Source: Polytrichum commune
Lineage: Eukaryota; Streptophyta; Polytrichopsida; Polytrichales; Polytrichaceae
DNA: 64,000 nucleotides
NCBI GenBank assembly: GCA_950295325.1
Contig: OX485803.1
Location: 34,115,554 to 34,179,553, forward strand
Direction: 5' to 3'
Positions 51,057 to 62,718 of this stretch are shown piece after piece (the first letter of the stretch is position 1; each line of letters starts with the position of its first letter). The notes under the pieces were generated by a model that searched no databases, had not been told where the DNA came from, and saw nothing but the letters and a program-made list of their open reading frames with translations. Made by a program: the position numbers and the translations under genes.

Positions 51057-52614
51057 TGTGAGCACGAGTTTCCTTTTATGTGGTGATTACACATATTAAT
51101 GGACGCCTTTAGAAACGACTTTACCTACCTATATAGGGTTTGGGGGGGGGGGGGATGAGCATGCGGGGGTACGATGAGGGTTGTGTGTTGGGGAGGAAGT
51201 AGGTACTTACTTATTAGGAGGGCTTTGGGGGAAGCGAGCGAGGCGTAACCGAATGCAAAATCATCACAAGGGCAAGGGCGTCTCATGGCCATTCAAGTGC
51301 ACGAGATGTGGCATAATCGGGTTTAACTAATTGTAGGTTACACTACTACTCTAGTTGAGTGGCACCCAACCAATTTACGGTTCCCCAAACGGAGAGCCCC
51401 ATCTCGTGCAATGATGATGCGAGAACCCCCCATGGCCGACAACATGGCATGGCATGGCCGGGAAGCCAAAATCCACCTCCTCAACTTAAAGGGAGAAGAA
51501 AAGGGGAAAAGAAAAGAGGAAGAAGGAAGGTTAGTGGAAAGAAAATGTGTGTGTATAGTTTTTACTTACGGACGAAAGAAACGTCCCTCCTCTCTTGCCT
51601 TTGGACTTCAAAATGAGTTTTCAAGAGACATCTACCTATATTGTAAAGGGCTCTCTATTCCAACACAAACTAATTATCTTCTCTTTAGAGTTTTCCATGT
51701 GGTATGCTCACATTCGCTGAGACCACATGCGTCCCGTGTGGAAACTACGTTCCAGCACATTTAAAGATGAAACAGGGAGCCTCTCTATGGTATTGAGTTG
51801 AGCTCGAGATTTCACCTTCACATCTTCACTCCTCTTCATCTTTTAGAAACAAAACGGTAATGTCTTATACCACATAGCACACCACATCATATAGGCCCCT
51901 CATTCGGCATTCAAGGTGTGAAAGATTTTTTTTTCATTTTTTCGTTTTTTATTTGAAATATAAAAGTTTAGTATTTCAAGTGTTGTTTTGAGATAACAAG
52001 AGTTCTTGTGTATTTGTTTTTATCTTCTTCAAACATATTATATACTAAGCGGCGAACTAGCGTATGTGGTATGGTATTCAACTCCGTCTAAATTTCTTTC
52101 TAAAACCGAAGATATCATTTCCCACACTATTTTTACCACATCAAGCAACTCAACACATCATAGGATTCATGTGATTTGCCATAAGCTTCACCGGCTCCAA
52201 ACATCAACGTTGCTTGGGAAGGCTTGAGCTACTCAAAAGGCGTATCGCCTATAAACACCACATTTAGACCCTAAAGGCCCACTTCACACTAGAGCTTGAG
52301 GGCCCTTGACCCATGATAGACAAATTACATGATTGGTCGAGAAGCCGGAGATGGTCCAAGTTCGCTTTACACTAGATAGACCATGAGGGTTAGAGGGACC
52401 AACCAAATTTGAATGAATGAAAAATCTACATGGCACCTGCAAGTTCTTTGGCAACATACTTTAATAATCAAATGACCGGTCGTTAGTTAATACATATCAC
52501 ATGTTCTTTTGGTGTTTTCTAAATTGAGATCCCATATAATTGAGTGTACAAGTAAATCAGAGAGTGACAAATTTTGAATCAAAAAATGAACAATGTATTT
52601 GTGCAGGTGATGTT
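51057..52614. other. Intergenic DNA, no gene seen
   Basis: A G-homopolymer lies at about 51139-51152. The stretch 52262-52400 (AAGGCCCACTTCACACTAGA...) is a diverged fragment of a Tourist-like end. The two overlapping plus frames at 51359-51764 have no motif. Confidence 0.45.
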
Positions 52615-52619
52615 GATGA

Positions 52620-52837
52620 TGATACAATAAATAGTCCAATTAATGTGGGTTACTGTTTGGAGTTACATGTTGCTATATAGTGTTTTTACTGAGATTATCA
52701 AATTTTCACTTTGACAAGACAAACAACCCGGTCTGTATGCACTTACGTCAAAGAACATGAAATAACTTACTTGAAAAAAATGATAATCTCAGAAAGTTGT
52801 TATATAACAACATGCAGTTCTCCAAACACTAACCCAC

Positions 52838-52872
<35 letters not shown>

Positions 52873-52890
52873 TAATAGGACTATTTGGTG
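52620..52890. mobile_element. Foldback MITE with an internal (AAT)n microsatellite
   Basis: The left end AATAGTCCAATTAATGTGGG then TTACTGTTTGGAGTTACATG and TTGCTATATA is the inverted copy of the right end (TATATAACAACATGCAGTTC then TCCAAACACTAACCCACAAT ... AATAGGACTATT). In the right arm an (AAT)n run at 52839-52868 has expanded. The inner arms (GAGATTATCA / TGATAATCTC) also pair. TIR wording links it to the 50-51 kb array. Confidence 0.75.
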
Positions 52891-53242
52891 TACCAATGAC
52901 CCCCAAAAAATGGTCCTCCCTTGGTTTTTCCTTTGGGCCATGTTGTCATTACCGAACCAAGACCTAAATTGTCAGTTAGCACTCCCTTTGTACACAACTT
53001 TACCATAATGGAACTTTTTTGCAACACCATGTCGTGCAACCTCTTTTTCTTATTCTTTTTCTTTTTTCCTTTTTTCAAGATTTAGTTTGCAACAACTTCA
53101 TAGCACCTTATGTAAATGTCTATATTCAACCAATCATGTTGTCAAATTTCAAGTGATTTTAGTAATATGAAATCAATTCGAATTCTAAGGTCATTTGAAT
53201 AAGTCAGTCATAATAAACTTGTTGACCGTTGACTATAGCCCT

Positions 53243-53325
53243 ATGAGGTTTGGATGACATCCATCCATACTATTTGTATAAATTGGTCATTGTTCATGAA
53301 ATATATGGATGTCATCTAAACCCCG
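53243..53325. other. Short imperfect hairpin
   Basis: GGTTTGGATGACATCCATCC (53248 on) pairs with ATGGATGTCATCTAAACC (about 53305-53322) across a loop of about 40 bases. It has the size range of a small RNA precursor or a very short foldback relic. Expression is unknown. Confidence 0.4.
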
Positions 53326-53464
53326 TACGCTACATATTTACCTCCATGAACAATGAGGCAAAAGTAAAGGTAGGTTTACAATGTACACAAGGGTCCAAAA
53401 CCGAAAGAAATTCATATGAACACAAAACCCCCTTGTTTTGGAACTCGAGATGAACTCAAACTTT

Positions 53465-53465
<1 letters not shown>

Positions 53466-53530
<65 letters not shown>
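53466..53530. repeat. (TC)n(TA)n compound microsatellite
   Basis: A perfect TC run of about 48 bp passes into a TA run of about 17 bp. Confidence 0.95.
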
Positions 53531-53701
53531 AGATTTAGTGGAATTGGGAACCCATGAAACCTCCCAAGGAAACAATGCCATGGCTTTGTTTCTCATACTT
53601 TGAACTTGAACCATAATAAATACACTTTTGGGAATAATTTTCCACTCTTGATATAGTAGGATTGCTTGTTCTTTTTAGAGTCTCTTTGGTTGTGGATCTT
53701 A

Positions 53702-54193
53702 GGGCCACTTCACACACGAGCCAAGAGCTGTGACCATGAAATTGTGAGAGCCCAAAAGAAAAGTGTCCAAAGGCCATCCCAACACACCTCCAAAATCACG
53801 TAGTGTGGTCGCGGATCCTCAAGTGTAGTGTGAAGCCATATGTGACCGGGGCCTCAACCAAATGCTATTTCAATGAATTTCTATTCATGCGGGTCCTCTC
53901 ACATGATAAAATAAAATAAACCAATAGTTGTGAGCGTTTGGAATGCCATGGTCTCCCAGCTTTGTGTTGGGCCTACCTCCAAGAGATGGTTTTTGAAAAT
54001 AGTCCAAGTGACCAGGAAACACAATCCATTTGATGCCATGGAGACTTTACATCCACCTTGCATTCACTTGTATACTCCGTTCGTCCCTCAAGTGTAGTGT
54101 GAAGCGAACTTGGACTGGCTCCGCCTTTCCCACCAATGAGAGTGCTTGAAGTGTAATGGTCATGGGCTCTCAGTCTCGTGTGCGAAGTGGCCT
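53702..54193. mobile_element. Tourist-like MITE, copy 2 (492 bp)
   Basis: The left end GGGCCACTTCACACACGAGC and right end ...GTGTGCGAAGTGGCCT are inverted. TTA flanks both sides (53699-53701 and 54194-54196). The interior follows copy 1 at 35006-35516 in the same orientation, with small indels. Confidence 0.75.
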
Positions 54194-54467
54194 TTATTGA
54201 GACTTAACCTCATTCTTACTTCAAAACACCAAGCAGCTATCTCTAAGTGCACCTAGCCATGGCCTTGGGAATTAGGAGGTGGTCACCCAATATTTCCCAA
54301 CCGGATAGGCATCTAGGACCCTTACCATGTGACACCTGACCCTCTAGAATTAAAATATTGTATGATAATTCTTATATTCATTCAATGTTTCATTAATGTT
54401 CCATGTAAATACTGAACCACATTAATCCCGCCTCCACTTGTCTTTCAAAGTCTCGAGCACTAAGATA

Positions 54468-54961
54468 GAAAGAAAAGAAAAAGAAAAGAAAAAATAACGC
54501 CCGTATCTCGGTACCAGCATGAATGTGAGCCCGTTAACCTTATATTGATCACAGTGTTCTGTGATGCAATATAAGGTGTTTTGCCTCCACGGGAGGTGGG
54601 CTCTAATATTATATTAGTAAGTCCAACTTTATTATGGCGGGGGGACAAGGGTTTGTTTATTGTGTAGTTTTCTCTTAGGACTAGGTATGTGAGGTATTTG
54701 ATGGCGTTTTGGTTCATATGTTTCATGAGGGATTTGATGTTGGATTTAGGGATTTTTAGTTTGGTTAATTTATTGATGGAGTGTTTGTGTATGGCTCCTC
54801 TACCTCCAGCTGTGATGGTAATGATGGGGTTAGTTTTCCATCCATTGTTTTGTAGGGTGTCGATTAATGAGTCATATTTCATGTGTTTTCGGGTGAGTGC
54901 TTGTTTTGGGAATCTATCATGGCAGTATGTAAATTCAATAAATTGGATTGTGCGTGTGGAG
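54468..54961 (-). mobile_element. 5'-truncated LINE copy with C-terminal reverse-transcriptase-protein fragment
   Basis: A perfect 11-bp direct repeat GCACTAAGATA flanks it (54457-54467 and 54962-54972). On the minus strand a frame runs from the break at 54961: QFIEFTYCHDRFPKQALTRK, KYDSLIDTLQNNGW, NPIITITAGGRGAIHKHS, MNQNAIKYLTYLVL, and ends near a CTTTT-rich tail (54468-54500). This wording, ITAG-RG-IH then HQ-AIKYLTYLVL, is one I recall from the C-terminus of non-LTR retrotransposon polyproteins. The reverse-transcriptase and endonuclease domains are missing because of the truncation. Confidence 0.8.
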
Positions 54962-54972
54962 GCACTAAGATA

Positions 54973-56828
54973 TGTGAAGATTAGGTGGTCACTCTTCTAG
55001 GTTGGACACATGTATTTCAATGGGATGTGTAAAGCTTTGTTGTTATGAACGAACCCAAAAAAAATTTATATATATAATAAAAGGTATGTGTTGTGATGAG
55101 ATTGGATTGCGTGCTCAAAATATGTTGACCATACTAAGGTCAACAATTTACACATCCAGGAGGACCTCGCTCATCTCTTAAAATGAAAGACAATCTTCAC
55201 ATTAACCTCTTATAAGTTGTGCATCTCGATTATGATTATGAAACCACGCTCATTAGACAAAACAACATATTGGTAATGGACAATACACATGGTTTGGTTT
55301 CCTGCCACCTATTGAGGGGTTAATAATAAAAACATGTCCCCTATAGGTTGGTTGTTGGTACATCTCAATGTAAGCTCACTAGAATGAATCTAGGTTTCTA
55401 ACCTCGATGGAGGTGTTGATATAGCTTAAGACAATACTTATTGGGCTCTACACTAAATGTTGTATTTAGTGTTATATGGTATTTTATGTCATTGTGGTAG
55501 CTTTTTTGAAGACACTTTTAAAAAAAATAAGTTTACAAGTACTATCATTCCAACCCACTCTTAGTTCATCCACAATCCAAAACTCTACATGCTCTGACGG
55601 GAAAAAAGAAGAAAAAAGAAAAAAGTGAGTAAGTGAGAGGAAGAACTAGGATGAACAATGCATTAAGTCAATGCAAACTTAGATTTAATCACCTTCTACA
55701 CTTATTATTGTGGGTTGAAAGTTAGTGTGAGTAGAAAATATCATGGTTTGTTGTTAGGGTGGTATATAAATGTATGAAGTACTAATATGTATAATGGTGT
55801 AACATTTGTATCTTATATTTGCACCCACATTAGTTCATGTTCGTGTACAAGACATTGAAATCATATTCTTAGTGTTGAGCTTATAATATTGTGGGCTCAA
55901 AAATGGCATGGGTTGAGGAAAGGTACATTGACAAAAATTATCGTGGTATGACAAAATTATAGTGAGCCAAAGTAATAGGTGTGGAAGGTGTTGATGCCTG
56001 GCAATTCCCATATGTGTATGCAAAACATTAGACATAGTTGTAATGGGTTATCAAAAACAAAGAGCCTAAACATGAATTCTGAAGTTATGTTCTAGTGGTC
56101 ATAACCTTCGGTATCTTCTCTTGATATCCAACATCAATAAGTGGTGAACGCTCTTCAAGACAAGTCACATGAGCCTATTACACGGGTAGATCACTCTAAG
56201 GCATTTTTGTGCACCATGTGCGGCTGGGTGTTTTTTTTGTTTTGGGGCTATTTACCTTCAAGGGTTGAATTAAAGCCTCCCTATAATTACTTAAATTTCA
56301 AAAATGGCCCATTTGGTTGCACCCTTCCATTACTTATATTGTCCAAGTCACTGCAATTTTTTGTACTCTATATTCTTTTTAAGTAATAAAAGCTAATCTA
56401 CTTCCTAACGCAATTGACGAGTGTTAAGGGAAAGCATGGAAACAAAGAAGGGTGCAAACAATATTACCGTTGCAAACAGAGTTATGAAGAAAACACATAG
56501 GAGACCATAGCAAAGTAATACCATTGCAAACACTGTTATGATGAAAACACATAGGAGATGCTAGCACAAATACCATAGCGGTCATTACCATACTAAACAT
56601 ACCTTCTGGGATCCTCATCTTCAACCCTTATATTAATTTTACAAAAAAATAATGGCCCACGTTTTATGTCCATCTAACTTACTTATAACGAGATTGTCTA
56701 CATTTAATGGCCCCTTCATTATTTGGAATTCCTTTATAATTTTTAATTTCAAATGATTTTAATCCTCTCTATATTATGCCGCACGTCGTTTTTTAAATGC
56801 ACTAAGTGATCTACCCGTGGCCTATTAC
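54973..56828. other. Intergenic DNA with repeat fragments
   Basis: At 55080-55220 lies a member of the dispersed repeat also at 33990-34200. At 55448 a MITE left end (CTACACTAAATGTTGTATTT) related to 3693 begins, without a clear right end before about 55745. At 56465-56545 a segment of about 65 bp (GTTGCAAACAGAGTTATGAA...) is duplicated in tandem. No gene is recognised. Confidence 0.5.
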
Positions 56829-57115
56829 TACACTAAATAGTCCTATTAGTCTTTGTGTGGGCCACATTAATTTTAACCCACACCAAATCTCTAGTTTAAA
56901 TTTAGTGTAAACCACATTACTTGTTAGTCTTGGGAAATTGATGTGAGTAAGTATTTTAATTTTGCTACTTTTGATGTAAGGAGAGGATTTTATTTTATGT
57001 GTGGTGTTGATCGGAAGTCTCTAAGAAACCTACTAAGGGGAAGAATAAGATGTAGGGTCTTGGACCTATGTTAATTCCACCCCGACTAGATAATTAGAGT
57101 GGCCCACATTAAACA
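56829..57115 (+). mobile_element. MITE, relative of the copy at 34505-34815
   Basis: It begins ACACTAAATAGTCCTATTAG and ends near AATTAGAGTGGCCCACATTA. Landmarks follow those of the other copy in complement, including the paired GTGGGCCACATTAATTTTAA phrase. Confidence 0.5.
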
Positions 57116-57129
57116 TTTTCACACGAATT

Positions 57130-57560
57130 TTACACTCGTATAGATAGGAATGTGTTATTAATAGAAGAGGTGCAAATTTTTGATCGGGACCCCATTGGCA
57201 ATCTATAGGATACTGGAATTTCAATCAAGCTGGGACTGAATTTCGATAAAGTTGGAACCAATAGTGACATGACACATGTCATGGTTTTGAGTGCTAAAGT
57301 GAGGTGGAATGAGCAGTTTTTACAAACTCTTAAACATTGGTAATATGTCCAGGCCAATTTTTGGCTTCAAAAATTCATAGCAATTTCAAATTTAAGGAAT
57401 AAATTGCCCTAAAAAATGCAATCCTCCTAATTTCTATCCTCCTACATGGGAAAAATTTGCACCACCATATATTCCTCCAAATATGCCATAAAATCTCTTA
57501 AGTGATCGGTTATGGGCGCCTCTACTCTAGTGTACCTTCAAAGCATGTCTAGTTCCCCAT
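57130..57560. repeat. Solo arm of the foldback family
   Basis: The text CATGACACATGTCATGGTTT, CTAAAGTGAGGTGGAATGAG, GGCCAATTTTTGGCTTCAAA and TTATGGGCGCCTCTACTCTA matches the right arm of the element at 36770-37765 in order, with no partner arm next to it. Confidence 0.65.
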
Positions 57561-58248
57561 AAGATCACAAGCTTTCAACTCCACATTAGAGTTCAACCAC
57601 CTATTCCCAATCAGGACCCCATTAGCAATATATAGGGTACTGGAATCTCAATCAGGTTGGGATTGCTTTCAATAATTTCTTTCCTTGGGTGGTTAAAATA
57701 AGGTATCATGTTTCACAACTTGGGCTTTTGTGCATAGCAGGACATGATTGCCAACTGTCACATTAATCAGAGCATGAGTAAGTGAGAATGTTGAAGTTTT
57801 CAAAACTAATCATAAGCAAATATTTCCAAAAAGCAGGGGTCTTTAGGTCATAATCTAGACCCCATGAAGGTATTTATTTCCACTTCTACGAAAGTTTTTA
57901 ATATATGCTTACAATCCAAAAGAAACTCCAAAAACAATGTTAGAACTTAAAACTCTTTTAGGCTTAGCTCCAAAATTCCAAATACTTGCAGGTGCTACAA
58001 TGAGGAAGAGGGATTGCATGCAATTTTCAGGGTTGAAGAAAACTCACAATTTGGTCACAATGGAAGATTTCTTTTGATGATGATCAACAACAATGCACAC
58101 CCTTCCTCCCAACTTGTACACCATCACTTCTTGGTTTCCAAGGGTGAGCTTCCATGTAGGCTGCTCGCCCACCAAATTCTAGTGTGAATAAAGACAAACC
58201 CACTTGAATGTAGAAGGAATCTTGTGGGGTAGGGTTTGTATCTACCAA

Positions 58249-58470
58249 CTACATCAAATATGATGTTTAGTGGCAATTATGGTTTGGAGTTACACAAAGT
58301 CATATATTTTTATTATTGATGTAGTTTTTACCAAGTAAAATTGTTCGTGTTCTATAATGTCCAAACAACCAATTGCACATTTGTTGGTAAAATGTGAGAT
58401 ATACATTAAATAGATATAATATTGCGTAATTCCAAATAGTAAGTGACACTAAATATCATATTTAGTGTAG
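58249..58470. mobile_element. MITE of the pogo-like family, 222 bp
   Basis: The left end CTACATCAAATATGATGTTT and the right end AAATATCATATTTAGTGTAG are inverted repeats that extend inward (GGAGTTACACAAAG / ATTGCGTAATTCC). Read in complement, the first 170 bp match the left part of the element at 11049-13287 in order, including TTACCAACAAATGTGCAATTGG and TTTACTTGGTAAAA. No coding frame. Confidence 0.8.
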
Positions 58471-58699
58471 CTACTCTCACCTTCTCAAATCTAGGCCCAC
58501 CTACTAACCTCCTCCTAAAATTGGGTCTTTAATCCTTCGGTGACCAGAGCTTGTAGATTGAATATTCTTTAGTGGGCACATGGAAGTCGGGTGGCCCATG
58601 CCACGGCCCTCCACGTTCTAGTGGACCCACATAATGTGGTTAGATTGCGGCTTGCCCTTAACTATATGCGAAAATCTTCAACCCATTATTTTCTAGAAT

Positions 58700-59466
58700 C
58701 TAGACTACAATAGAGGCATCCATAACCAATCACTTAAGAGATTTTGTGCCAAATTTGGAGAAGTATAAGGTGGCGCAAACTTTCCCTGTTGAGGAAGATA
58801 AAAATAAGGAGGATTGCAAGTTTTTCCCGTGCAAGAAGATAGAAAGAAGGAGGATTGCAAAATTTTCGGTAATTTTATTCCTTGAAATTGAAATTATTGT
58901 GAATTTTTGAAGCCAAAAGTTGGTCTAAACATATTATCTATGTCTAGAGTCTACCATAACCGCTCACTCCTCCTCACTTTAGCACTCAAAACTAGGACAT
59001 GTGTCATGGCACTATTGGTTCTAGCTACATCAAAATACAATCCCAACCTATCCGAAATTCCGGTACTCTGTAGATTGCCAATGGGGTCTTGATCGGGAAT
59101 AGGTGCCTCTACTATAGTGGGCAAGTAGCGTAAACGGAAACTCACCCTTAAGTCTCCAACATCAATCATGGTATCATCAAGGAATTAATAGTGCCATGAC
59201 ACATGTCCTCAATTTTGAGTTCTAAAGTGAGGAAGAGTTCATCTCAAAATGAGTGATTTTAGCAAACTCTAAGACATTAGTAATGTGTTCGGGCCAACTT
59301 TTGGCTTCAAAATTTCACACTAATTCCAATTAAAGGAATAAAATTACCAATTATTTTTTGCAATCCCCCTGATTTCTATCTTCCTAAATTGCACTGCCTT
59401 ATACTTCTCCATATTTGACGCAGAATCTCAAGTGATCAGTCATGGGTGGCTCTATCTTAATACATC
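58700..59466. mobile_element. Long foldback element (arms over 300 bp)
   Basis: The left arm from about 58710 (AGGCATCCATAACCAATCAC ... GAGAAGTATAAGG ... TGAAGCCAAAAGTTGG ... ACATGTGTCATGGCACTATT) is repeated in complement from about 59460 back to about 59150. The arms are diverged but collinear over more than 300 bases. The short centre holds CGGTACTCTGTAGATTGCCA and the TAGGTGCCTCTACTATAG phrase. The RNA would form a long hairpin. Confidence 0.75.
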
Positions 59467-60082
59467 ACAGGACACAGTCTGGATTTCTTTTCCATTCTTA
59501 AGCCAAAGGAAAATGGTTCAACATGACATACTAGGGAGTGCTAAATACTTCTCTTTATAATATTTTAAGGAGCACTAAATAGAACCCTTACGTATGAAGG
59601 AACAAAAGCAGAACAGTTCAATAGAAGACCTCAATCTTTAGGTAGCCATGCCCTTTGAAAAATTGAAAAATAACTTTCATATTCGCTGTTGATTGTGTGA
59701 AGCAACTCTCCTTCAAATACCATGGCATGATAGGACAATATTTTTTCTTTACACTCCAGAGGAAAGGTATACAGCTACAAAAAGGAAATATTGCTCTTTG
59801 ATACCCATCAAAAATCTTTACTGCAAGAGGGGCATGCTCGTCCTTGGTCACTAAAACATATCCCAACAAATGTAAGTTAGATCCCTGACCATACAGAGAG
59901 CGATTCTACAAACTCCAGCACATACCTTAGGCCTAGATTTTAAAATCGTAAAAGAAAAAGAAACAATAGATCAAATGAATACTAACGTGTGCTTTTGACA
60001 AAATTGTAAATGATGATAGCCTGTGCTGTTGCTGGAAGCCATTAGTTTTATTGCAAAAAAATGATGTTTACATTTTATAACA
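59467..60082. other. Downstream flank of the kinase gene
   Basis: Probable 3' UTR of the minus-strand kinase next to its stop codon. No other gene is recognised. Confidence 0.4.
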
Positions 60083-62718
60083 CTATGAGTGAGTATACTG
60101 TGGGTGAAACCCTTGAAAGCAACGCAAGAACGTGTTGGAACGCTCTGATGGAGACTGCCATTTTGACCGATCAAATTTGAAGTCGGGACTATTTAAAGAT
60201 AAGTTGAAATTTTCAAGAGTTTGCACAATCTGGAAAAAGTTTGGACGTTTCTGTGGGTTTGATGCCCAACACTCTTGCATCAACTGTTGCAATGGTGCTG
60301 GACAGTGGTGTGGTATCTTTGGCCTTGCATTCTGCAGTATCAATCAGCTCAATTAATTCACAAAGTGCTAAAAATGATTTAGGTGAAAACCAACTTCGGA
60401 CGATTCCTAGCAATTTACACATGCACGGAAAACATGCTAGAATTCCAGTGAAAGTAGCTTTGAGGTGCTTTTGGCTCCCACAAAGTGATGAAAAGAACGT
60501 TGCTAACAAAATAATTCGCCAATAAACCAATTAGAAGTTCTTAGTGTACGGCCAAAGACATACCTTATGAACAACTGCATAAGCCACCTGAACAGGTGTC
60601 ATTTCTTCAAAGGGCAGCTGTCCTGTGACAAGTTCCCATAGCACTACACCGAAACTGTACACATCCACCTTCTTTGAATAGTGTTTATGACTGATCATTT
60701 CGGGGGCCATCCAGCGGTATGTCCCAGTATCATCGATTCGGGCGTCACATTCTGTCTCTAGGCACCCCACTCCAAAATCTGTCAACTTTACATGTAGATC
60801 CTCTGTGAGCACAAGATTCTCAGACTTCAAATCCCTATGCACCACGCCTTGAGTATGCAAATACTCCATCCCGCGAGCAACATCCAGCGCCATACAAACA
60901 ATTGTTTCTGTAGGAATTGGACCATTCTCGCTTTTGTGGAGAAAAGCTCGCAATGAACCAGATGGCACATACTCCATAATGGTGCAGCACACTGGAGGTT
61001 TCCAAGAAGCTGCAACAAACTGCAGACAGAAAAAACATAAAAATTGAGTACCATGATGAAAATGTAGACAATCAATACCTCCATACAGGATGTTCCTATC
61101 CTTTTTAAAGCACAAAGCTAACGAAATTGTATGTGTCACTTTACACTAGATGCTTCTTTCCTATCCAAATTCTCACATCACTAAATTGTTGATGGTATAT
61201 ACTCCAGGCATACTATTAAAGTGACTTACTCTTGGCAACAATATAGCACAGCCCACAGTATACACCGGCACGCATTAAAATAGTGTAAAACCTTATGCTT
61301 GAGAGAATTGTTTTTGCATCAATCTCTCCACACACCCCAAATTCACGGAAACTCCATTTTAATAGACTAACATTTGACAAGGATATATTGGTGAAATGAT
61401 TATTTCAATTTGAGAGTAATCTATTTTCAAAATAAGTATTCTAATTTAGAATCCAAAACCGTCCAGGTATGCAATGGATCTCATCTCTAAAAAGCACAAT
61501 ATTTTCCATCCAACTGAAATTCTGTGACCTATAACATGGGCCTCCAATGTTATAACCTGCGGGTTGGAAAAGACCATGCACTCACAGCATTATCCTAGAT
61601 GTTTGTAGTGTTCATTTTGTTGTGTACAGTGTGGCCCACAGTATTTACTGTGATTGATGTAGTTTGCATAAACTTACATCCATGTCATTAGACAAACTAA
61701 AAAGTCCAGAACCCTCCTCTCCAATTTGTCATTCAAATAAGGATCCACAAAAAGGCTGCGGATAGAATTGAGTACATAAAACTGGGACAAATCGTAACAG
61801 AAAAGGACACCTTCTACAAAGACCAAAGTAGGCTCAATACTGTCTAGCATGCTTTCTACACTGTAGTAAAAACAAATAGCAGACAAAAGAAGAGATCCAC
61901 AGGCCAAGTGACTCCTGATCGCTTTGACATGTAATAAGACTTGGTACATATGAATAAAGGTACACAACGAGCCATCCTTTGTAATAATAACTGTCCACTA
62001 ATCTGCACTCTAACGGGTATCAAGAACCATAACATTTCCTTAACACCAATCAGAGCACTATCAAGCTGAGGGCAAAGATTGTTGATGAAGAAGGTGGGTT
62101 TTAATGAAGCAATTAGCAAGCTTCACACTTACAAATCCCCAATTACATCATCCAATCTTTAAAATCCTACATGAATCTATGTTTAGAGGGTATAGAGAAG
62201 ACAATTCAACCAAGAATAACAGAATAATCCATTGATAGCCATAAGCACAGTCAATGAACAAAACAAGGAGATTGACTGCCCCTATAGCTGTCACAAAATC
62301 CAAAGTGCTCAGTAATCTACACAATCTGTGTTGGTTGTAATATCAATAATCACTGTTCAATCCAATTCTCAAATCTTTACAGCATCCTGACAATGTATTC
62401 TATAAGAATCAAGAAACACCACAACAACAACGTAAGGAATAATCAGAAGACAGAAGTTACCTTCACAATATTGGGATGCTGTAGTTGTGACAGGCAATAT
62501 ACTTCTTGCATGAATTGCCTCTCCAGCTTAGCTGCCTCCTCCTCACACTCATCTAGCCTTAGAAGTTTAACAGCCACATCTTGGTCTTTGTAAACCCCAT
62601 GGTAGAGCCGACTGTGATTACCTGAAGCAAACTTTTTCCCCAGAAATAATGAAGACATGTCACAGACCCATTCCTCAGGGACCTCCAACTGCAACTGAGG
62701 TGTTGCTGGATCAACAAA
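60083..62718 (-). CDS. Raf-like (group C, HT1-type) protein kinase, C-terminal three exons
   Basis: This is a serine/threonine (dual-specificity-like) kinase of the plant MAPKKK Raf group; known relatives include HT1, which acts in CO2 control of stomata. Exons in the window on the minus strand are 62718-62461, 61019-60564 and 60331-60083. Borders are GT/AG, all in phase 0, giving 320 residues and a TAG stop. The N-terminal exon(s) lie beyond 64000 or were not recognised. Numbering from the first residue seen: EVPEEW at 12-17; glycine-rich loop FASGNHSRLYHG; Lys51 in VAVKLL; Glu72 in QEVYCL; HRDLKSEN with Asp149; DFG with Asp167; GTYRWMAPEM with Glu193; DVYSFGVVLWEL. Then PVQVAYAVVHK, and RPKIPHHCP, ECWASNPQKRP in the last exon. 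All catalytic residues are present, so an active enzyme is expected. Physiological role is not deducible. Confidence 0.94.
61020..62460 (-). other. Intron of the Raf-like kinase gene, 1.4 kb
   Basis: A GT/AG intron separates HPNIVK from FVAASWKPPV. It holds no recognised repeat or coding frame; open frames at 61674-62119 lack motifs. Confidence 0.8.
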
